From Vibrio splendidus (GTDB taxonomy: Bacteria > Pseudomonadota > Gammaproteobacteria > Enterobacterales > Vibrionaceae): a stretch of DNA of 64,000 bases. Below the pieces are notes generated by a model, which was not told where the DNA came from, searched no databases, and saw nothing but the letters and a program-made list of their open reading frames with translations. Where the stretch lies: NCBI RefSeq assembly GCF_003345295.1, contig NZ_CP031055.1, positions 2,046,001 to 2,110,000 on the forward strand, written 5' to 3'. Position 1 is the stretch's first letter. Every line of letters starts with the position of its first letter. Positions 52,407 to 62,800 of this stretch are shown in pieces. A program made the translations under genes and the position numbers.

Positions 52407-52640
52407 TTACTGAGCGCTAGTTACGTAATCGATAGCAGCTTGAACAGTAGTAATTTTCTCAGCTTCGTCATCTGGGATTTCAGTGTCGAATTCTTCTTCT
52501 AGAGCCATTACTAGCTCAACTGTGTCTAGAGAATCTGCACCTAGGTCATCAACGAAAGAAGCTTCGTTTTTAACTTCAGCTTCGTCTACACCTAGCTGTT
52601 CAACAATGATTTTCTTTACGCGTTCTTCGAGGTTGCTCAT
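52407..52640 (-). CDS. acpP: Acyl carrier protein
   Basis: A 77-residue acidic helical protein. Ser37 in GADSLDTVEL carries the phosphopantetheine arm. It shuttles intermediates among the neighbouring Fab enzymes and supplies PlsX. The start follows a strong AAAGGA ribosome-binding site. It is very acidic and slightly shorter than E. coli AcpP (78). Confidence 0.98.
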   Translation of the reverse strand: MSNLEERVKKIIVEQLGVDEAEVKNEASFVDDLGADSLDTVELVMALEEEFDTEIPDDEAEKITTVQAAIDYVTSAQ

Positions 52641-52806
52641 TTTTTCTTTTCCTTTACAGAGTTCGCTTTATGCGATGTTTTCCGTAGTTTATTCAATCTA
52701 TTGAAAGTTGCAAGGTCAACTTTTCTGGTCAAACCACAATTTTCACGATTTTAACCGAAATTACGTATGATCTTGACTTAAATCATGCACAAATGTTGCA
52801 CATAAT

Positions 52807-53541
52807 TTACACCATGTACATACCGCCATTGACGTGAAGTGTTTCACCTGTGATATAAGCTGCCGCAGGTGACGCCAAAAATACCACAGCTTCAGCGATT
52901 TCGCGAGGGTCACCTAGTCGACCTGCTGGTACATTCGCCAAAGTTGCTGCACGTTGGTCATCATTTAGCGCTTTAGTCATGTCTGTTTCGATGAAACCTG
53001 GCGCTACAGTGTTCACTGTAATACCACGAGACGCAACTTCGCGAGCCATTGATTTAGTGAAACCAATCACACCAGCTTTTGCTGCTGCGTAGTTAGCTTG
53101 ACCAGCGTTACCCATAGTACCTACTACAGAACCAACGTTTACGATACGGCCTTGACGCTTCTTCATCATGCCACGCAATACAGCTTTAGACATGCGGAAG
53201 ATAGGCGTTAGGTTAGTATCAATGATGTCATTCCATTCATCGTCTTTCATACGCATGAGAAGGTTATCACGAGTGATACCTGCGTTGTTCACCAGAATGT
53301 CAATCGCACCGAATTCATCGTTGATGGTTTTCAGTGTAGCAGCAATTGAGTCAACATCAGTGACATTAAGAGCAAGACCTTTACCGTTCTCACCAAGGTA
53401 CTCGCTGATTGCAGCAGCGCCGCCTTCAGACGTAGCAGTACCGATAACTTTAGCACCACGCTCAACTAAAAGCTCAGCGATTGCACGACCGATGCCACGG
53501 CTTGCGCCTGTAACTAGTGCAACTTTGCCTTCTAAATTCAT
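52807..53541 (-). CDS. fabG: 3-oxoacyl-ACP reductase
   Basis: A 244-residue NADPH-dependent short-chain reductase. TGASRGIG (about 11-18) binds the nucleotide, NNAG (about 86) and the catalytic Ser, Tyr and Lys in VGSVVG and YAAAK follow the family. Two adjacent ATG codons occur; the second gives the E. coli length and start (MN-EGK) and better spacing to AGAGAAG. It reduces 3-oxoacyl-ACP in the elongation cycle. Confidence 0.96.
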   Translation of the reverse strand: MNLEGKVALVTGASRGIGRAIAELLVERGAKVIGTATSEGGAAAISEYLGENGKGLALNVTDVDSIAATLKTINDEFGAIDILVNNAGITRDNLLMRMKDDEWNDIIDTNLTPIFRMSKAVLRGMMKKRQGRIVNVGSVVGTMGNAGQANYAAAKAGVIGFTKSMAREVASRGITVNTVAPGFIETDMTKALNDDQRAATLANVPAGRLGDPREIAEAVVFLASPAAAYITGETLHVNGGMYMV

Positions 53542-53566
53542 CATAACTTCTCTATTAATTGGTTAT

Positions 53567-54490
53567 TTACTTAGCAGCGTCTAGTGATGCAGTGTCATTA
53601 ACTGCAGCAGCTGTCATAGTTTTAACAATACGTTTTGTTAGACCAGTAAGAACCTTACCTGGGCCTAATTCTAGTAGCTTTTCAACGCCTTGCTCATTCA
53701 TCGCTTGTACACCTTCAGTCCAACGAACCGGACTGTATAGCTGACGAACAAGTGCGCTTTTGATTTTTGCAGGGTCTGTTTCAGCAATAACATCGACGTT
53801 ATTGATAACAGGCAGTGCCGGTGCGTTGAACTCTAGAGCTTCTAGAGCAACCGCTAGCTTGTCTGCTGCAGGCTTCATAAGGGCACAGTGAGACGGCACA
53901 GATACAGGTAAAGGAAGAGCACGTTTAGCGCCTGCTTCTTTACATAGTGCACCAGCACGCTCTACTGCTGCTTTGTTACCCGCGATAACAACTTGGCCTG
54001 GTGAATTGAAGTTAACTGGAGACACAACTTCGTCTTGTGCCGCTTCTTCACACGCTTTAGCAATCGCTTCATCATCTAGACCGATGATTGCGTACATTGC
54101 ACCAACGCCCGCAGGAACCGCTTCTTGCATCAGTTGACCACGTAGCTCAACCAGCTTGATCGCTTCTTTAAAGTCGATAACACCCGCACACACAAGTGCA
54201 GAGTATTCGCCTAGGCTGTGGCCTGCTAGGTTTGCAGGTTGCTCTAGACCAAGCTCTTGCCATACACGCCAGATTGCAACAGACGCAGTGAGTAGAGCTG
54301 GTTGAGTACGGAAAGTTTCATTTAGATTTTCTACTGGACCATCTTGAACCAATGCCCATAGATCGTAACCAAGTGCTTCTGAAGCTTCAGCAAATGTCTT
54401 TTTAACAACATCATACTGTTCGCCTAGGTCAGCAAGCATACCGATAGCTTGAGAGCCTTGGCCTGGGAATACGATAGCAAATTTGCTCAT
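53567..54490 (-). CDS. fabD: Malonyl-CoA:ACP transacylase
   Basis: A 307-residue enzyme loading malonate onto acyl carrier protein. Nucleophile Ser92 in GHSLGEY, His201 in VPSHCAL and QGSQ near the N-terminus are conserved. The start lies behind AAAGGAAAA. It follows fabH, with a hairpin in between. Confidence 0.97.
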   Translation of the reverse strand: MSKFAIVFPGQGSQAIGMLADLGEQYDVVKKTFAEASEALGYDLWALVQDGPVENLNETFRTQPALLTASVAIWRVWQELGLEQPANLAGHSLGEYSALVCAGVIDFKEAIKLVELRGQLMQEAVPAGVGAMYAIIGLDDEAIAKACEEAAQDEVVSPVNFNSPGQVVIAGNKAAVERAGALCKEAGAKRALPLPVSVPSHCALMKPAADKLAVALEALEFNAPALPVINNVDVIAETDPAKIKSALVRQLYSPVRWTEGVQAMNEQGVEKLLELGPGKVLTGLTKRIVKTMTAAAVNDTASLDAAK

Positions 54491-54525
54491 TGTAATTTTC
54501 CTTTAAGCAAAGCAAAAAATTGAAT

Positions 54526-54548
54526 AAGGCACATAAGTTATGTGCCTT
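54526..54548 (-). terminator. Attenuator-like hairpin between fabH and fabD
   Basis: AAGGCACATA and TATGTGCCTT form a 10-bp stem with an AGT loop. On the minus strand a T-run follows after a few bases. Confidence 0.65.
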
Positions 54549-54570
54549 GTTTGTTGATTATCGCTTGGGG

Positions 54571-55521
54571 TTAGAATTTAACTAACGCAGAACCCCAAGT
54601 GAAGCCGCCGCCAAATGCTTCAAGTAGAAGCGTTTGACCACGTTTAATTCGCCCGTCGCGAACAGCCTCATCAAGGGCCGTTGGTACGGTAGCTGCCGAC
54701 GTATTGCCGTGCTTATCAAGAGTAATCACAACTTGATCAAGCGACATCGTCAGCTTCTTAGCGGTTGCCGAGATAATACGGTAGTTCGCTTGGTGTGGAA
54801 CTAACCAATCAAGCTCTGACTTATCCATATTGTTCGCCGCTAATGTGTCTTTAACTAGCTTAGAAAGCTGAGTTACCGCCACTTTAAATACTTCGTTGCC
54901 CGCCATGTGCAGCCATTTGTCCGCATCACCGCCACGCTCTGGAACTTCTAGGCTTAGAAGCTCACCATATTTACCATCAGAGTAAATGTGAGTAGACAAA
55001 ATACCTGGCTCTTCGCTTGCGCCTACAACCACCGCGCCTGCAGCGTCACCAAATAAGATGATAGTAGAGCGGTCAGTCGGATCACAGGTTTTTGACAGTG
55101 CATCCGCACCGATTACCAAAACGTTTTTACACATACCAGTCTTGATATGTTGGTCAGCAACAGACAGTGCATAGACAAAGCCAGAACACGCCGCAGCTAA
55201 ATCAAACGCAGGGCAGCCTTTGATACCAAGCTTACCTTGTACCTGACATGCCGAAGACGGGAATGTATGGCTACTGCTGGTTGTCGCAACGATGATTAAA
55301 TCAATATCTTCTTTGTCGATACCTGCCATCTCAATGGCATTCTCAGCAGCGTAAAACGCCATATCCGCAACGGTTTCGTTTTCCGCTGAAATACGACGCT
55401 CTTTAATACCTGTTCTAGCAACGATCCACTCATCGCTAGTCGCTACCATTTTCTCTAAGTCTGCGTTAGTACGCACCTGAGATGGCAAGTAGCTGCCAGT
55501 ACCTAAAATTTTGCTATACAT
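54571..55521 (-). CDS. fabH: 3-oxoacyl-ACP synthase III
   Basis: A 316-residue condensing enzyme that starts fatty-acid synthesis from acetyl-CoA and malonyl-ACP. The triad is Cys112 (AACSGF), His243 (VPHQANYR) and Asn273 (HGNTSAAT). Length fits E. coli FabH (317). It begins five bases after the plsX stop codon. Confidence 0.97.
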   Translation of the reverse strand: MYSKILGTGSYLPSQVRTNADLEKMVATSDEWIVARTGIKERRISAENETVADMAFYAAENAIEMAGIDKEDIDLIIVATTSSSHTFPSSACQVQGKLGIKGCPAFDLAAACSGFVYALSVADQHIKTGMCKNVLVIGADALSKTCDPTDRSTIILFGDAAGAVVVGASEEPGILSTHIYSDGKYGELLSLEVPERGGDADKWLHMAGNEVFKVAVTQLSKLVKDTLAANNMDKSELDWLVPHQANYRIISATAKKLTMSLDQVVITLDKHGNTSAATVPTALDEAVRDGRIKRGQTLLLEAFGGGFTWGSALVKF

Positions 55522-55526
55522 GAAGA

Positions 55527-56552
55527 CTAATAATGCCTCTCGAGTAAAACCGCTTCCAAACGATCGCTAATGCGGCTGGGGACTTGTCGTTTGACCTCGT
55601 GTACTGCTTCACCAATCGCGTTGACGACTGCAGACACATCAGCACTTCCATGACTTTTAATGACAATGCCGCGCAATCCTAACAAACTTGCGCCGTTATA
55701 CTGGTCGGGGTTCAAGGTTTTTAATTCAGTAAATAGCTCAGAAAACAACATTCTGGCGATCCAACCCTTTATTGTTGAAGCCATCATGCGCGTTTTTAGC
55801 TTATCAATAAAGAGCTGAGCCGTACCTTCGCACGTTTTTAAGCAGACATTGCCCACAAAACCATCACATACGACGACATCAGCAGCATCTTGAAGTAATT
55901 GATTACCTTCAATATAGCCTATGAAGTTCACAGACTGAGTATTAGACAACATTTCCGCGCATCGTTTCACAAGGTCATTGCCTTTGATTTCTTCGGCACC
56001 GATATTCAAGATAGCGACACGTGGAGCGCGACCTAAATGTTGTTCCGCTAATGCACTGCCCATTACAGCAAACTGAAACAGTGAATCTGCGTCACTAGAA
56101 ACGTTCGCTCCTAAATCAAGCATCCATGTACGGTTGCCTGAAGCAGTAGGCAAAGCTGAAACCAACGCAGGCCTATCAATACCGGGAAGGAGTTTGAGTC
56201 TGAAACGAGATAACGCCATCAGTGCACCAGTGTTACCACCACTCACACAAGCATCAGCCTGTGATTCGGCAACCAAATCGATAGCAGCACGCATAGAACT
56301 ACCCTGACTATTACGTAAGGCTAGTGACGGTTTTTCAGAATTGGAAATGACTCGATCACAATGCTGGATACTCAAACGAGAATCAGGCATTCGACCCAAT
56401 GAAGATAATTGAGATGTGATCGCATTTCGATCACCTATGAGAATGACTTTTAGCTCTGGGAAATACGACAGTGCCTGCACGGCGGCAGGCACTGTTACAC
56501 GAGGACCGAAGTCCCCGCCCATTGCATCAAGCGCAACGGTTAGATTTTGCAA
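55527..56552 (-). CDS. plsX: Phosphate acyltransferase PlsX
   Basis: A 341-residue peripheral-membrane enzyme that converts acyl-ACP to acyl-phosphate for phospholipid synthesis. The N-terminal ALDAMGGDFGP and the GGNTGAL stretch (about 104) are conserved. The only sensible start is TTG, with AAGG about seven bases before it. It lies nine bases after rpmF, as in E. coli. Confidence 0.95.
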   Translation of the reverse strand: MQNLTVALDAMGGDFGPRVTVPAAVQALSYFPELKVILIGDRNAITSQLSSLGRMPDSRLSIQHCDRVISNSEKPSLALRNSQGSSMRAAIDLVAESQADACVSGGNTGALMALSRFRLKLLPGIDRPALVSALPTASGNRTWMLDLGANVSSDADSLFQFAVMGSALAEQHLGRAPRVAILNIGAEEIKGNDLVKRCAEMLSNTQSVNFIGYIEGNQLLQDAADVVVCDGFVGNVCLKTCEGTAQLFIDKLKTRMMASTIKGWIARMLFSELFTELKTLNPDQYNGASLLGLRGIVIKSHGSADVSAVVNAIGEAVHEVKRQVPSRISDRLEAVLLERHY

Positions 56553-56561
56553 AGGTCAACC

Positions 56562-56732
56562 TTACTTGTTGATAACCTTTTTGCCGCGGTAGAAACCTTC
56601 GGCAGTCACGTTGTGACGTAGGTGAGTTTCACCTGAAGTTGCGTCTACAGAAAGTGCAGCTGTAGTTAGCGCATCGTGTGAACGACGCATGCCACGCATT
56701 GAACGTGATTTCTTGCTCTTTTGTACGGCCAT
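56562..56732 (-). CDS. rpmF: 50S ribosomal protein L32
   Basis: A 56-residue basic protein starting MAVQKSKKSRSMRGMRRSHD and ending GFYRGKKVINK, typical of L32. It lacks the four-cysteine zinc site found in some bacteria. A strong AGGAGTAGGG ribosome-binding site precedes it. It sits between yceD and plsX, so ribosome and lipid synthesis genes share the transcript. Confidence 0.97.
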   Translation of the reverse strand: MAVQKSKKSRSMRGMRRSHDALTTAALSVDATSGETHLRHNVTAEGFYRGKKVINK

Positions 56733-56776
56733 TGACCCTACTCCTATGTAAATTCTTAAAGATACTTATTAATAAG

Positions 56777-57304
56777 TTACTTCTTTAAGTTTTTTAAAAC
56801 ATCAAATGGATTCGGCTTTTTATCTTCCTCAATTTCTTCAGGAAGTTCACCAAACACCAAGTTATTTGAGTTAACGCTACATTTCGCATCGTCGTGCATT
56901 GCTATTTGTGGCAATCCAAGGATGAACTCGTCTTCAACTAATTGAATCAGGTCTAACTCACCGTACTCGTTCAGATCTACCAAATCGTACTCTTCCGGTG
57001 CTTCCTCTTCACTTTTCTCGCTGTAAACAGGAGTATAAGTAAATTGGACATCGCACTCATGTGCGAAAACCTCATTACAACGTTGACACTCTAAATCGAC
57101 TTCGACGTTAGCTTTACCAGAGATAACGACTAATCGTTGTTCATCAAGCCCAAATGACATTGAGACTTGCGCGTCACGTTTTACGCCTTCAGTTGTTTCG
57201 GTTAAACGCTTTAAAAGACTGACTTGAATGATACCATCCATATCGAGTCGTTTTTGAGCCGTTCTTGCCGGATCAACTGTACGCGGTATTTTTTCCTTTT
57301 GCAT
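56777..57304 (-). CDS. yceD: YceD (DUF177), 23S rRNA accumulation protein
   Basis: A 175-residue acidic protein with the CxxC pair CQRC and a further Cys (AHEC, about 80). The PNPFDVLKNLKK C-terminus is typical. YceD/DUF177 is linked to 23S rRNA accumulation and is usually encoded beside rpmF. It is the first gene of the leftward block and is divergent from yceF. Confidence 0.93.
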   Translation of the reverse strand: MQKEKIPRTVDPARTAQKRLDMDGIIQVSLLKRLTETTEGVKRDAQVSMSFGLDEQRLVVISGKANVEVDLECQRCNEVFAHECDVQFTYTPVYSEKSEEEAPEEYDLVDLNEYGELDLIQLVEDEFILGLPQIAMHDDAKCSVNSNNLVFGELPEEIEEDKKPNPFDVLKNLKK

Positions 57305-57453
57305 AGGGCGCGAATCTTATCTTCCAAATCGTGTTTAGTCAAAGGAAATGGCAAAAAAAATGTACTTTCCTACCTTTCCTGTTCAGAGCATTATGAATAG
57401 TAGGATAAGTTACGTTATCCTGAACTAAATGCTTACACGAATTGTAAATTAAA

Positions 57454-58035
57454 ATGAGAAATTACCAACTAGTTTTAGCTTCTACATCTCCATTTAGGCA
57501 AGAGATCCTCAAAAAACTACAGTTAGACTTTGTCACAGCGAAGCCTGACTGCTATGAAACGCCACTTCCAGAAGAGACTCCTCAACAATTGGTAATGCGT
57601 CTTGCTGAGACGAAAGCCAAGTCTTGTGCGGTTGAAAAACCAAGCTTAGTGATTGGTTCCGATCAAGTGTGTGTGATTGATGGAGAAATCATTGGTAAAC
57701 CACACACTCGTGAAAAAGCGATTGAGCAACTATCTCGCCAAAGCGGTAAAAGCATCACTTTTTATACTGGGATAACCGTATGGAACAGTGAAACCAATAA
57801 AGCCGACACTCGCTTAGATACCTTCATCGTACATTTCCGTGATTTTACACAACAGCAGATCATTTCTTATGTTGAGAAAGAACAGCCTTATTACTGCGCG
57901 GGCAGCTTTATGTGTGAAGGGTTAGGTGTCGCACTATTTAAACGGATGGAAGGTAAAGACCCGAATACCTTAATCGGTTTACCTCTGATCGATCTGGTTG
58001 ATATGTTAGAAGCGCAAGGAATGAGCGTACTATAA
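57454..58035 (+). CDS. yceF: Maf-like nucleotide pyrophosphatase YceF
   Basis: A 193-residue member of the Maf/HAM1 fold. The N-terminal LASTSPFRQEIL, ETKAKSCA and GSDQVC stretches are characteristic. E. coli YceF hydrolyses 7-methyl-GTP, probably cleaning the nucleotide pool. It is divergent from yceD, as in E. coli. The start is chosen by family match; its ribosome-binding site is poor. Confidence 0.93.
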   Translation: MRNYQLVLASTSPFRQEILKKLQLDFVTAKPDCYETPLPEETPQQLVMRLAETKAKSCAVEKPSLVIGSDQVCVIDGEIIGKPHTREKAIEQLSRQSGKSITFYTGITVWNSETNKADTRLDTFIVHFRDFTQQQIISYVEKEQPYYCAGSFMCEGLGVALFKRMEGKDPNTLIGLPLIDLVDMLEAQGMSVL

Positions 58036-58146
58036 CGGATACCCTCTCTTTTGTTAGAGATTCCCTACTCCTTCCTTCGTCAGTCTAGGGAAGGACGAAG
58101 ATAGCTACATTATCCAATCAGCTCATGATGTAGAACCTGACTTTAA

Positions 58147-58197
58147 AAAGTCGTCATCCTCATGAGCGAGGAACGAGCGAGTTGGGGATCTTCTACA
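58147..58197. repeat. Candidate dispersed repeat (REP-like)
   Basis: A block starting TCGTCATCCTCATGAG and ending GTTGGGGATCTTC, with an internal GAGCGAGGAACGAGCGAG. Similar GTCATCC...GGGGATCT elements are dispersed in many gammaproteobacterial genomes. Only one copy is in this window, so the repeat nature is from memory. Confidence 0.45.
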
Positions 58198-58208
58198 ACA
58201 GATGAAAA

Positions 58209-58242
58209 CAAAAAAGGTTGACGAATTTCGTCAACCTTTTTT
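58209..58242. terminator. Terminator between yceF and rluC
   Basis: AAAGGTTGACGA and TCGTCAACCTTT form a 12-bp stem with A- and T-runs on both sides. It serves two convergent genes. Confidence 0.93.
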
Positions 58243-58295
58243 GTTAGTAGATAGGTAAGCTAGAAACAGCTAACACTTTCGTATCTCGTATCTTC

Positions 58296-59240
58296 TTAAA
58301 GCTTACGTAGACCAGTGAGTGCTCTCTCTAGCCTTTTTTCCATTGGAGCCGAGATATCCATCTTCTCTTCGCTACCTGGGTGGGTAAACTTAATGTTGGC
58401 GGCATGTAAGAACAAACGATTCAATCCTACTTTACCCGTGTAAGCATCAAAACGACGATCACCGTAACGGTCATCCCAAGCAATTGGGTGCCCAGTATAC
58501 TGAGCGTGTACTCGAATTTGGTGCGTACGGCCGGTAATTGGGCTTGCCTGAACTAACGTCGCATCTTGGAATTTTTCCAAAATCTTAAAACGAGTTTCAG
58601 AAGCCTTACCATTCGGGTTAACGCGAACAATGCTGTTTACTTCATTTTTCAATAAAGGAGCATTAACCACTTTACAGCTGTTCTTCCATTCGCCCATCAC
58701 TAAAGCGAAGTAGTATTTTTGAACCGTTTTTTCACGGAACTGTGCTTGAAGGTGTCTTAGCGCCGAGCGCTTCTTAGCAACAAGCAAAATGCCAGACGTA
58801 TCTCTATCAATACGGTGCACTAATTCAAGAAAACGAGCATCAGGGCGAAGTGCACGCAATGCTTCAATCGCGCCAAACTTTAGCCCGCTACCACCATGAA
58901 CCGCAGTTCCTGATGGTTTATTCAGAATCAGCATGTGCTCATCTTCATAAATGATGCACTGTTCTAATTCAGAAACCTTATTGAGTTTCGTGCTTGGCAC
59001 GTTCTCTTCTGTTTTCTCTTCAATAGTGACTGGCGGGATACGAACTAAATCACCTGCTTTTAGTTTGTATTCAGCCTTGATGCGTTTTTTGTTTACGCGG
59101 ACTTCGCCTTTACGCACGATTCGGTAAATCATGCTTTTCGGGATGTTTTTTAATTGGTTGCGTAAGAAGTTATCAATACGCTGACCAGCCATATCTTCGT
59201 CAATGTCGACAAATTGGACTTGGGTTCTAATTTCGCTCAT
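58296..59240 (-). CDS. rluC: 23S rRNA pseudouridine synthase RluC
   Basis: A 314-residue enzyme that makes pseudouridines in 23S rRNA. An N-terminal S4 RNA-binding domain (about 18-75) is followed by the RluA-type catalytic domain with the active Asp in HRIDRDTSG (about 142-150). It stands divergent from rne, the same arrangement as in E. coli. Confidence 0.95.
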   Translation of the reverse strand: MSEIRTQVQFVDIDEDMAGQRIDNFLRNQLKNIPKSMIYRIVRKGEVRVNKKRIKAEYKLKAGDLVRIPPVTIEEKTEENVPSTKLNKVSELEQCIIYEDEHMLILNKPSGTAVHGGSGLKFGAIEALRALRPDARFLELVHRIDRDTSGILLVAKKRSALRHLQAQFREKTVQKYYFALVMGEWKNSCKVVNAPLLKNEVNSIVRVNPNGKASETRFKILEKFQDATLVQASPITGRTHQIRVHAQYTGHPIAWDDRYGDRRFDAYTGKVGLNRLFLHAANIKFTHPGSEEKMDISAPMEKRLERALTGLRKL

Positions 59241-59559
59241 TGGGCCATTGTATCACTGTCACTTTTGATAATTGAGATTTTCTTAACCCTATTCTGAACT
59301 TATTTATCTATAATCCCTGCCGATCTATCCCTAAAAGGTCATTGAAGTTCTATATTTCTTTGATTCTTCGAACAAAAAAGCACCAAGCTTCCTGCAAATT
59401 AAAATATCAATTGATAAATTATTTATAGACAGTGAGTTAGAGCTATCAAAACCCAAACAAAAACTGTTTTTTTTACCGCATTACGACAAAGCAGATTGCT
59501 GTGTTTACCGACCACTGCTATAGTTCACAGCTGCTATCAATGGATTGACTAATATTTAA

Positions 59560-59858
59560 ACAGCTAACCATTCATAAGCAAGTAAATGAGTAGATGACTC
59601 AGATTAGACAGTGCTGCAATCGGCGTAAGACACGGTCAACTGAGTTCCTTATCGCTCTACTCACGTACACTCATGTTGAGTATTCACCGCCACATCGCGG
59701 ATCATAGGCTAACTCCCTATGATGACTGACGTGCCCCAGAGCATCCCTACTCCAGCCGGGAGGCTGCACCGATAAAGCCATGGGATCTGGCACCATGAGA
59801 AACGAATAAAGCGATAAGACCAATGATGAAAATAAGAAAAGACAATGAGAATTTCTAA
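59560..59858 (+). promoter_or_regulatory. Structured 5' leader of rne (rne5-like)
   Basis: The 618-base gap between rluC and rne holds no gene. In its second half, ATCATAGG/CCTATGAT (59701-59724) forms one hairpin, and GTGCC-ATCCC (59731-59747) pairs with GGGAT-GGCAC (59782-59793) around CAGCC/GGCTG (59753-59766). RNase E is known in enterics to cleave its own long leader for autoregulation (Rfam family rne5). The exact leader start is not visible, so the left boundary is approximate. Confidence 0.6.
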
Positions 59859-62800
59859 ATGAAAAGAATGTTAATTAACGCAACTCAAAAAGAAGAGTTG
59901 CGTGTCGCTTTGGTTGATGGCCAGCGACTGTTCGATCTAGATATCGAAAGTCCAGGTCACGAGTCAAAGAAAGCGAATATCTACAAAGGACGTATTACCC
60001 GTATTGAACCAAGCCTAGAAGCGGCATTTGTTGATTACGGCGCAGAACGTCACGGTTTCCTCCCTCTTAAAGAAATTGCCCGCGAATACTTCCCTGAAGG
60101 TTATACATATCAAGGCCGTCCTAGCATTAAAGAAGTGCTAAGAGAAGGACAAGAAGTAATCGTACAAGTTGAGAAAGAAGAACGTGGTAGCAAAGGCGCT
60201 GCACTGACAACTTTCATCTCTTTGGCTGGTAGTTACTTAGTTCTTATGCCTAATAACCCTCGTGCTGGCGGTATTTCTCGTCGTATCGAAGGTGATGAAC
60301 GCACTCAACTGAAAGCAGCATTAAGCACTCTTGAGCTTCCTCAAGGCATGGGCTTAATCGTGCGTACAGCAGGTGTTGGCAAAAGTGCAGAAGAGCTAGA
60401 GTGGGACTTGAACGTTCTATTGAATCACTGGGGCGCTATTAAGCAAGCTTCTGATTCAAATGCAGCTCCTTTCCTTATTCACCAAGAAAGTAACGTTATC
60501 GTTCGTGCGATTCGTGACTATCTACGTCGTGATATTGGCGAGATTCTAATCGACAGCAATACTATTTTTGAACGTGCACAAGCGCACATTCAATTAATAC
60601 GCCCAGATTTCATGAATCGCGTTAAGAAATACGATGGTGAAGTGCCACTATTCAGCCATTACCAGATTGAAAGCCAGATCGAATCAGCTTTCCAACGTGA
60701 AGTTCGTCTTCCTTCTGGTGGTTCTATCGTGATCGACCCAACAGAAGCTCTAACTTCTATCGATATCAACTCTGCTCGTGCAACAAAGGGCAGCGATATT
60801 GAAGAAACAGCGCTAAACACTAACCTAGAAGCAGCCGATGAAATTGCACGTCAATTACGTCTACGTGACCTAGGTGGTCTTGTTGTTATCGACTTCATCG
60901 ATATGACTCCGGTTCGCCACCAACGCGAAGTTGAAAGCCGCCTACGTGATGCCGTTCGTTTAGATCGTGCACGTGTTCAGATTGGTCGTATTTCTCGCTT
61001 TGGTCTTCTAGAGATGTCTCGTCAACGTTTGAGCCCATCACTAGCAGAAGCAAGCCACCACATTTGCCCTCGTTGTACAGGTACTGGTGTTGTTCGTGAT
61101 AACGAATCTCTAGCACTTTCTGTTCTACGTTTGATTGAAGAAGAAGCTCTGAAAGACAACACAGCACAAGTACTTGCTGTTGTGCCTGTTCCAATCGCCT
61201 CTTACCTTCTGAACGAAAAACGTCGCTCAGTAAACCACATCGAGAAGAACCAAGAAGTTAAGATCACTGTTGTTCCTAACTCTGACATGGAAACACCACA
61301 CTTTGAGGTTATCCGTGTTCGTGAAGGTGAAGAGTTCGATCTACTCTCTTACTTGCTGCCTACCAAGCTAGAAGCTTTAAAAGAAGCAGAAAGCAAAGAA
61401 CCAGCAGAACAGACTATTCGTCCTAAGAAGATCGAAGAGCCTGCTCTGAAAGGTTTCGCGGCTCCAGCTCAATCAGCACCTACTCCAGCTCCAGCTCCTA
61501 AAGCTGTTGAAGAGAAGAAAGTTGAACCAGCTGCAACGCAAGAACCTAGCCTAATTGGTCGTTTCTTCAAAGCTATCGGTAGCTTCTTATTTGGCTCTTC
61601 AACTCAAGAAGAGAAGAAAGAAGAAGAGAAGCAAGAAGAAAAACCTAAGAACAATCGCAACAACGGTAACCGTCAACGCCGTGATCGTAACGACAACCGC
61701 CGTCGTAACCAACGTGGTGACCGTGGCGAACAACGTAACGAGCGTGGTGACCGTAGCGAACAACGTAACGAACGTGGCGACAATCGCAACGAAAACCGTG
61801 ACAACAAACGCCGTCGTAAACCTGTACGTGATGAGAAACCTGAAGAGCAAAAAGAAGCAGCTCCTCAGCAAACTCGTCAGCCTCGTAAGCCTAAGCAAGA
61901 TCGTCGCAATAAGCCACGTGATGAGCAGAAGCAACAAGAAGAGCAAGTACCATCTAAACTAGCAGAAGAAGGTCTACAGCTAGCGGCAGAAGCTCAAGCT
62001 GATAAACCAGAAGCGCCAAAGGCGAAGCCTGAAGCAAAAGCTGTGAAAATTAAAGAGCGTCGTCAACGTCGTAAGCTGAACAAACTAGTTCGAGTTAAAG
62101 ACCAGCAAGCTCAAGCAGAAGCTGACAACAATGCCGACAACGCTTCAAAAGAGCAAAAGGTACAAACAGCAAGTCACGAACAAGCTGTAGCTCAAGAACA
62201 AAAAGTTGTGGAACAAGTAGAAGCAACTCAAGTAAATGCTGAGCAAACAGAACAGGAAGAGCCGAAGCAACGTCGTAACCGTCGTTCTCCACGTCACCTA
62301 CGTGCAAGTGGTCAACGTCGTCGTCGCGGTCGTGATCGTCGCCCTAACCCATTCCGCCTACGTAAAGGTGGTGTAGCTTCTCCTGAAATGGCTATGGGTA
62401 AAGTGATGCCTCGCTTCATTCCAAAACCTCACCACAATCAGACAAAACCTGAAGTGGCTGAAACGGACGTTGCTGTTGAAGCTCAAGTTGCTACTGAAAC
62501 TCAAGTTGCTGTTCAAGCTCAAGAGCAAAATACAGCTCAAGAGAATGCACCTCAAAGCAACGTAGTGATGGCTGGCGGTTTTGCTTGTCCTGAATTAGCT
62601 ATGGGTAAAGTAATCATCTCTCGTGAAGACGCAGTTGTTGCTGAAGAAACTCGCTCTGAAGCTCAGGTAACTGAAGCTCCTGTAGTCGTTGAAGAAGCAC
62701 CAGTGGTTGTAGAAGCGACGAAAGTCGAAGCGGCTGTTGCAGTAGAAGAGACAACACCAGTTGTTGAAGCTGAAGCACCTAAAGCTGAAAGTGCAAAAGT

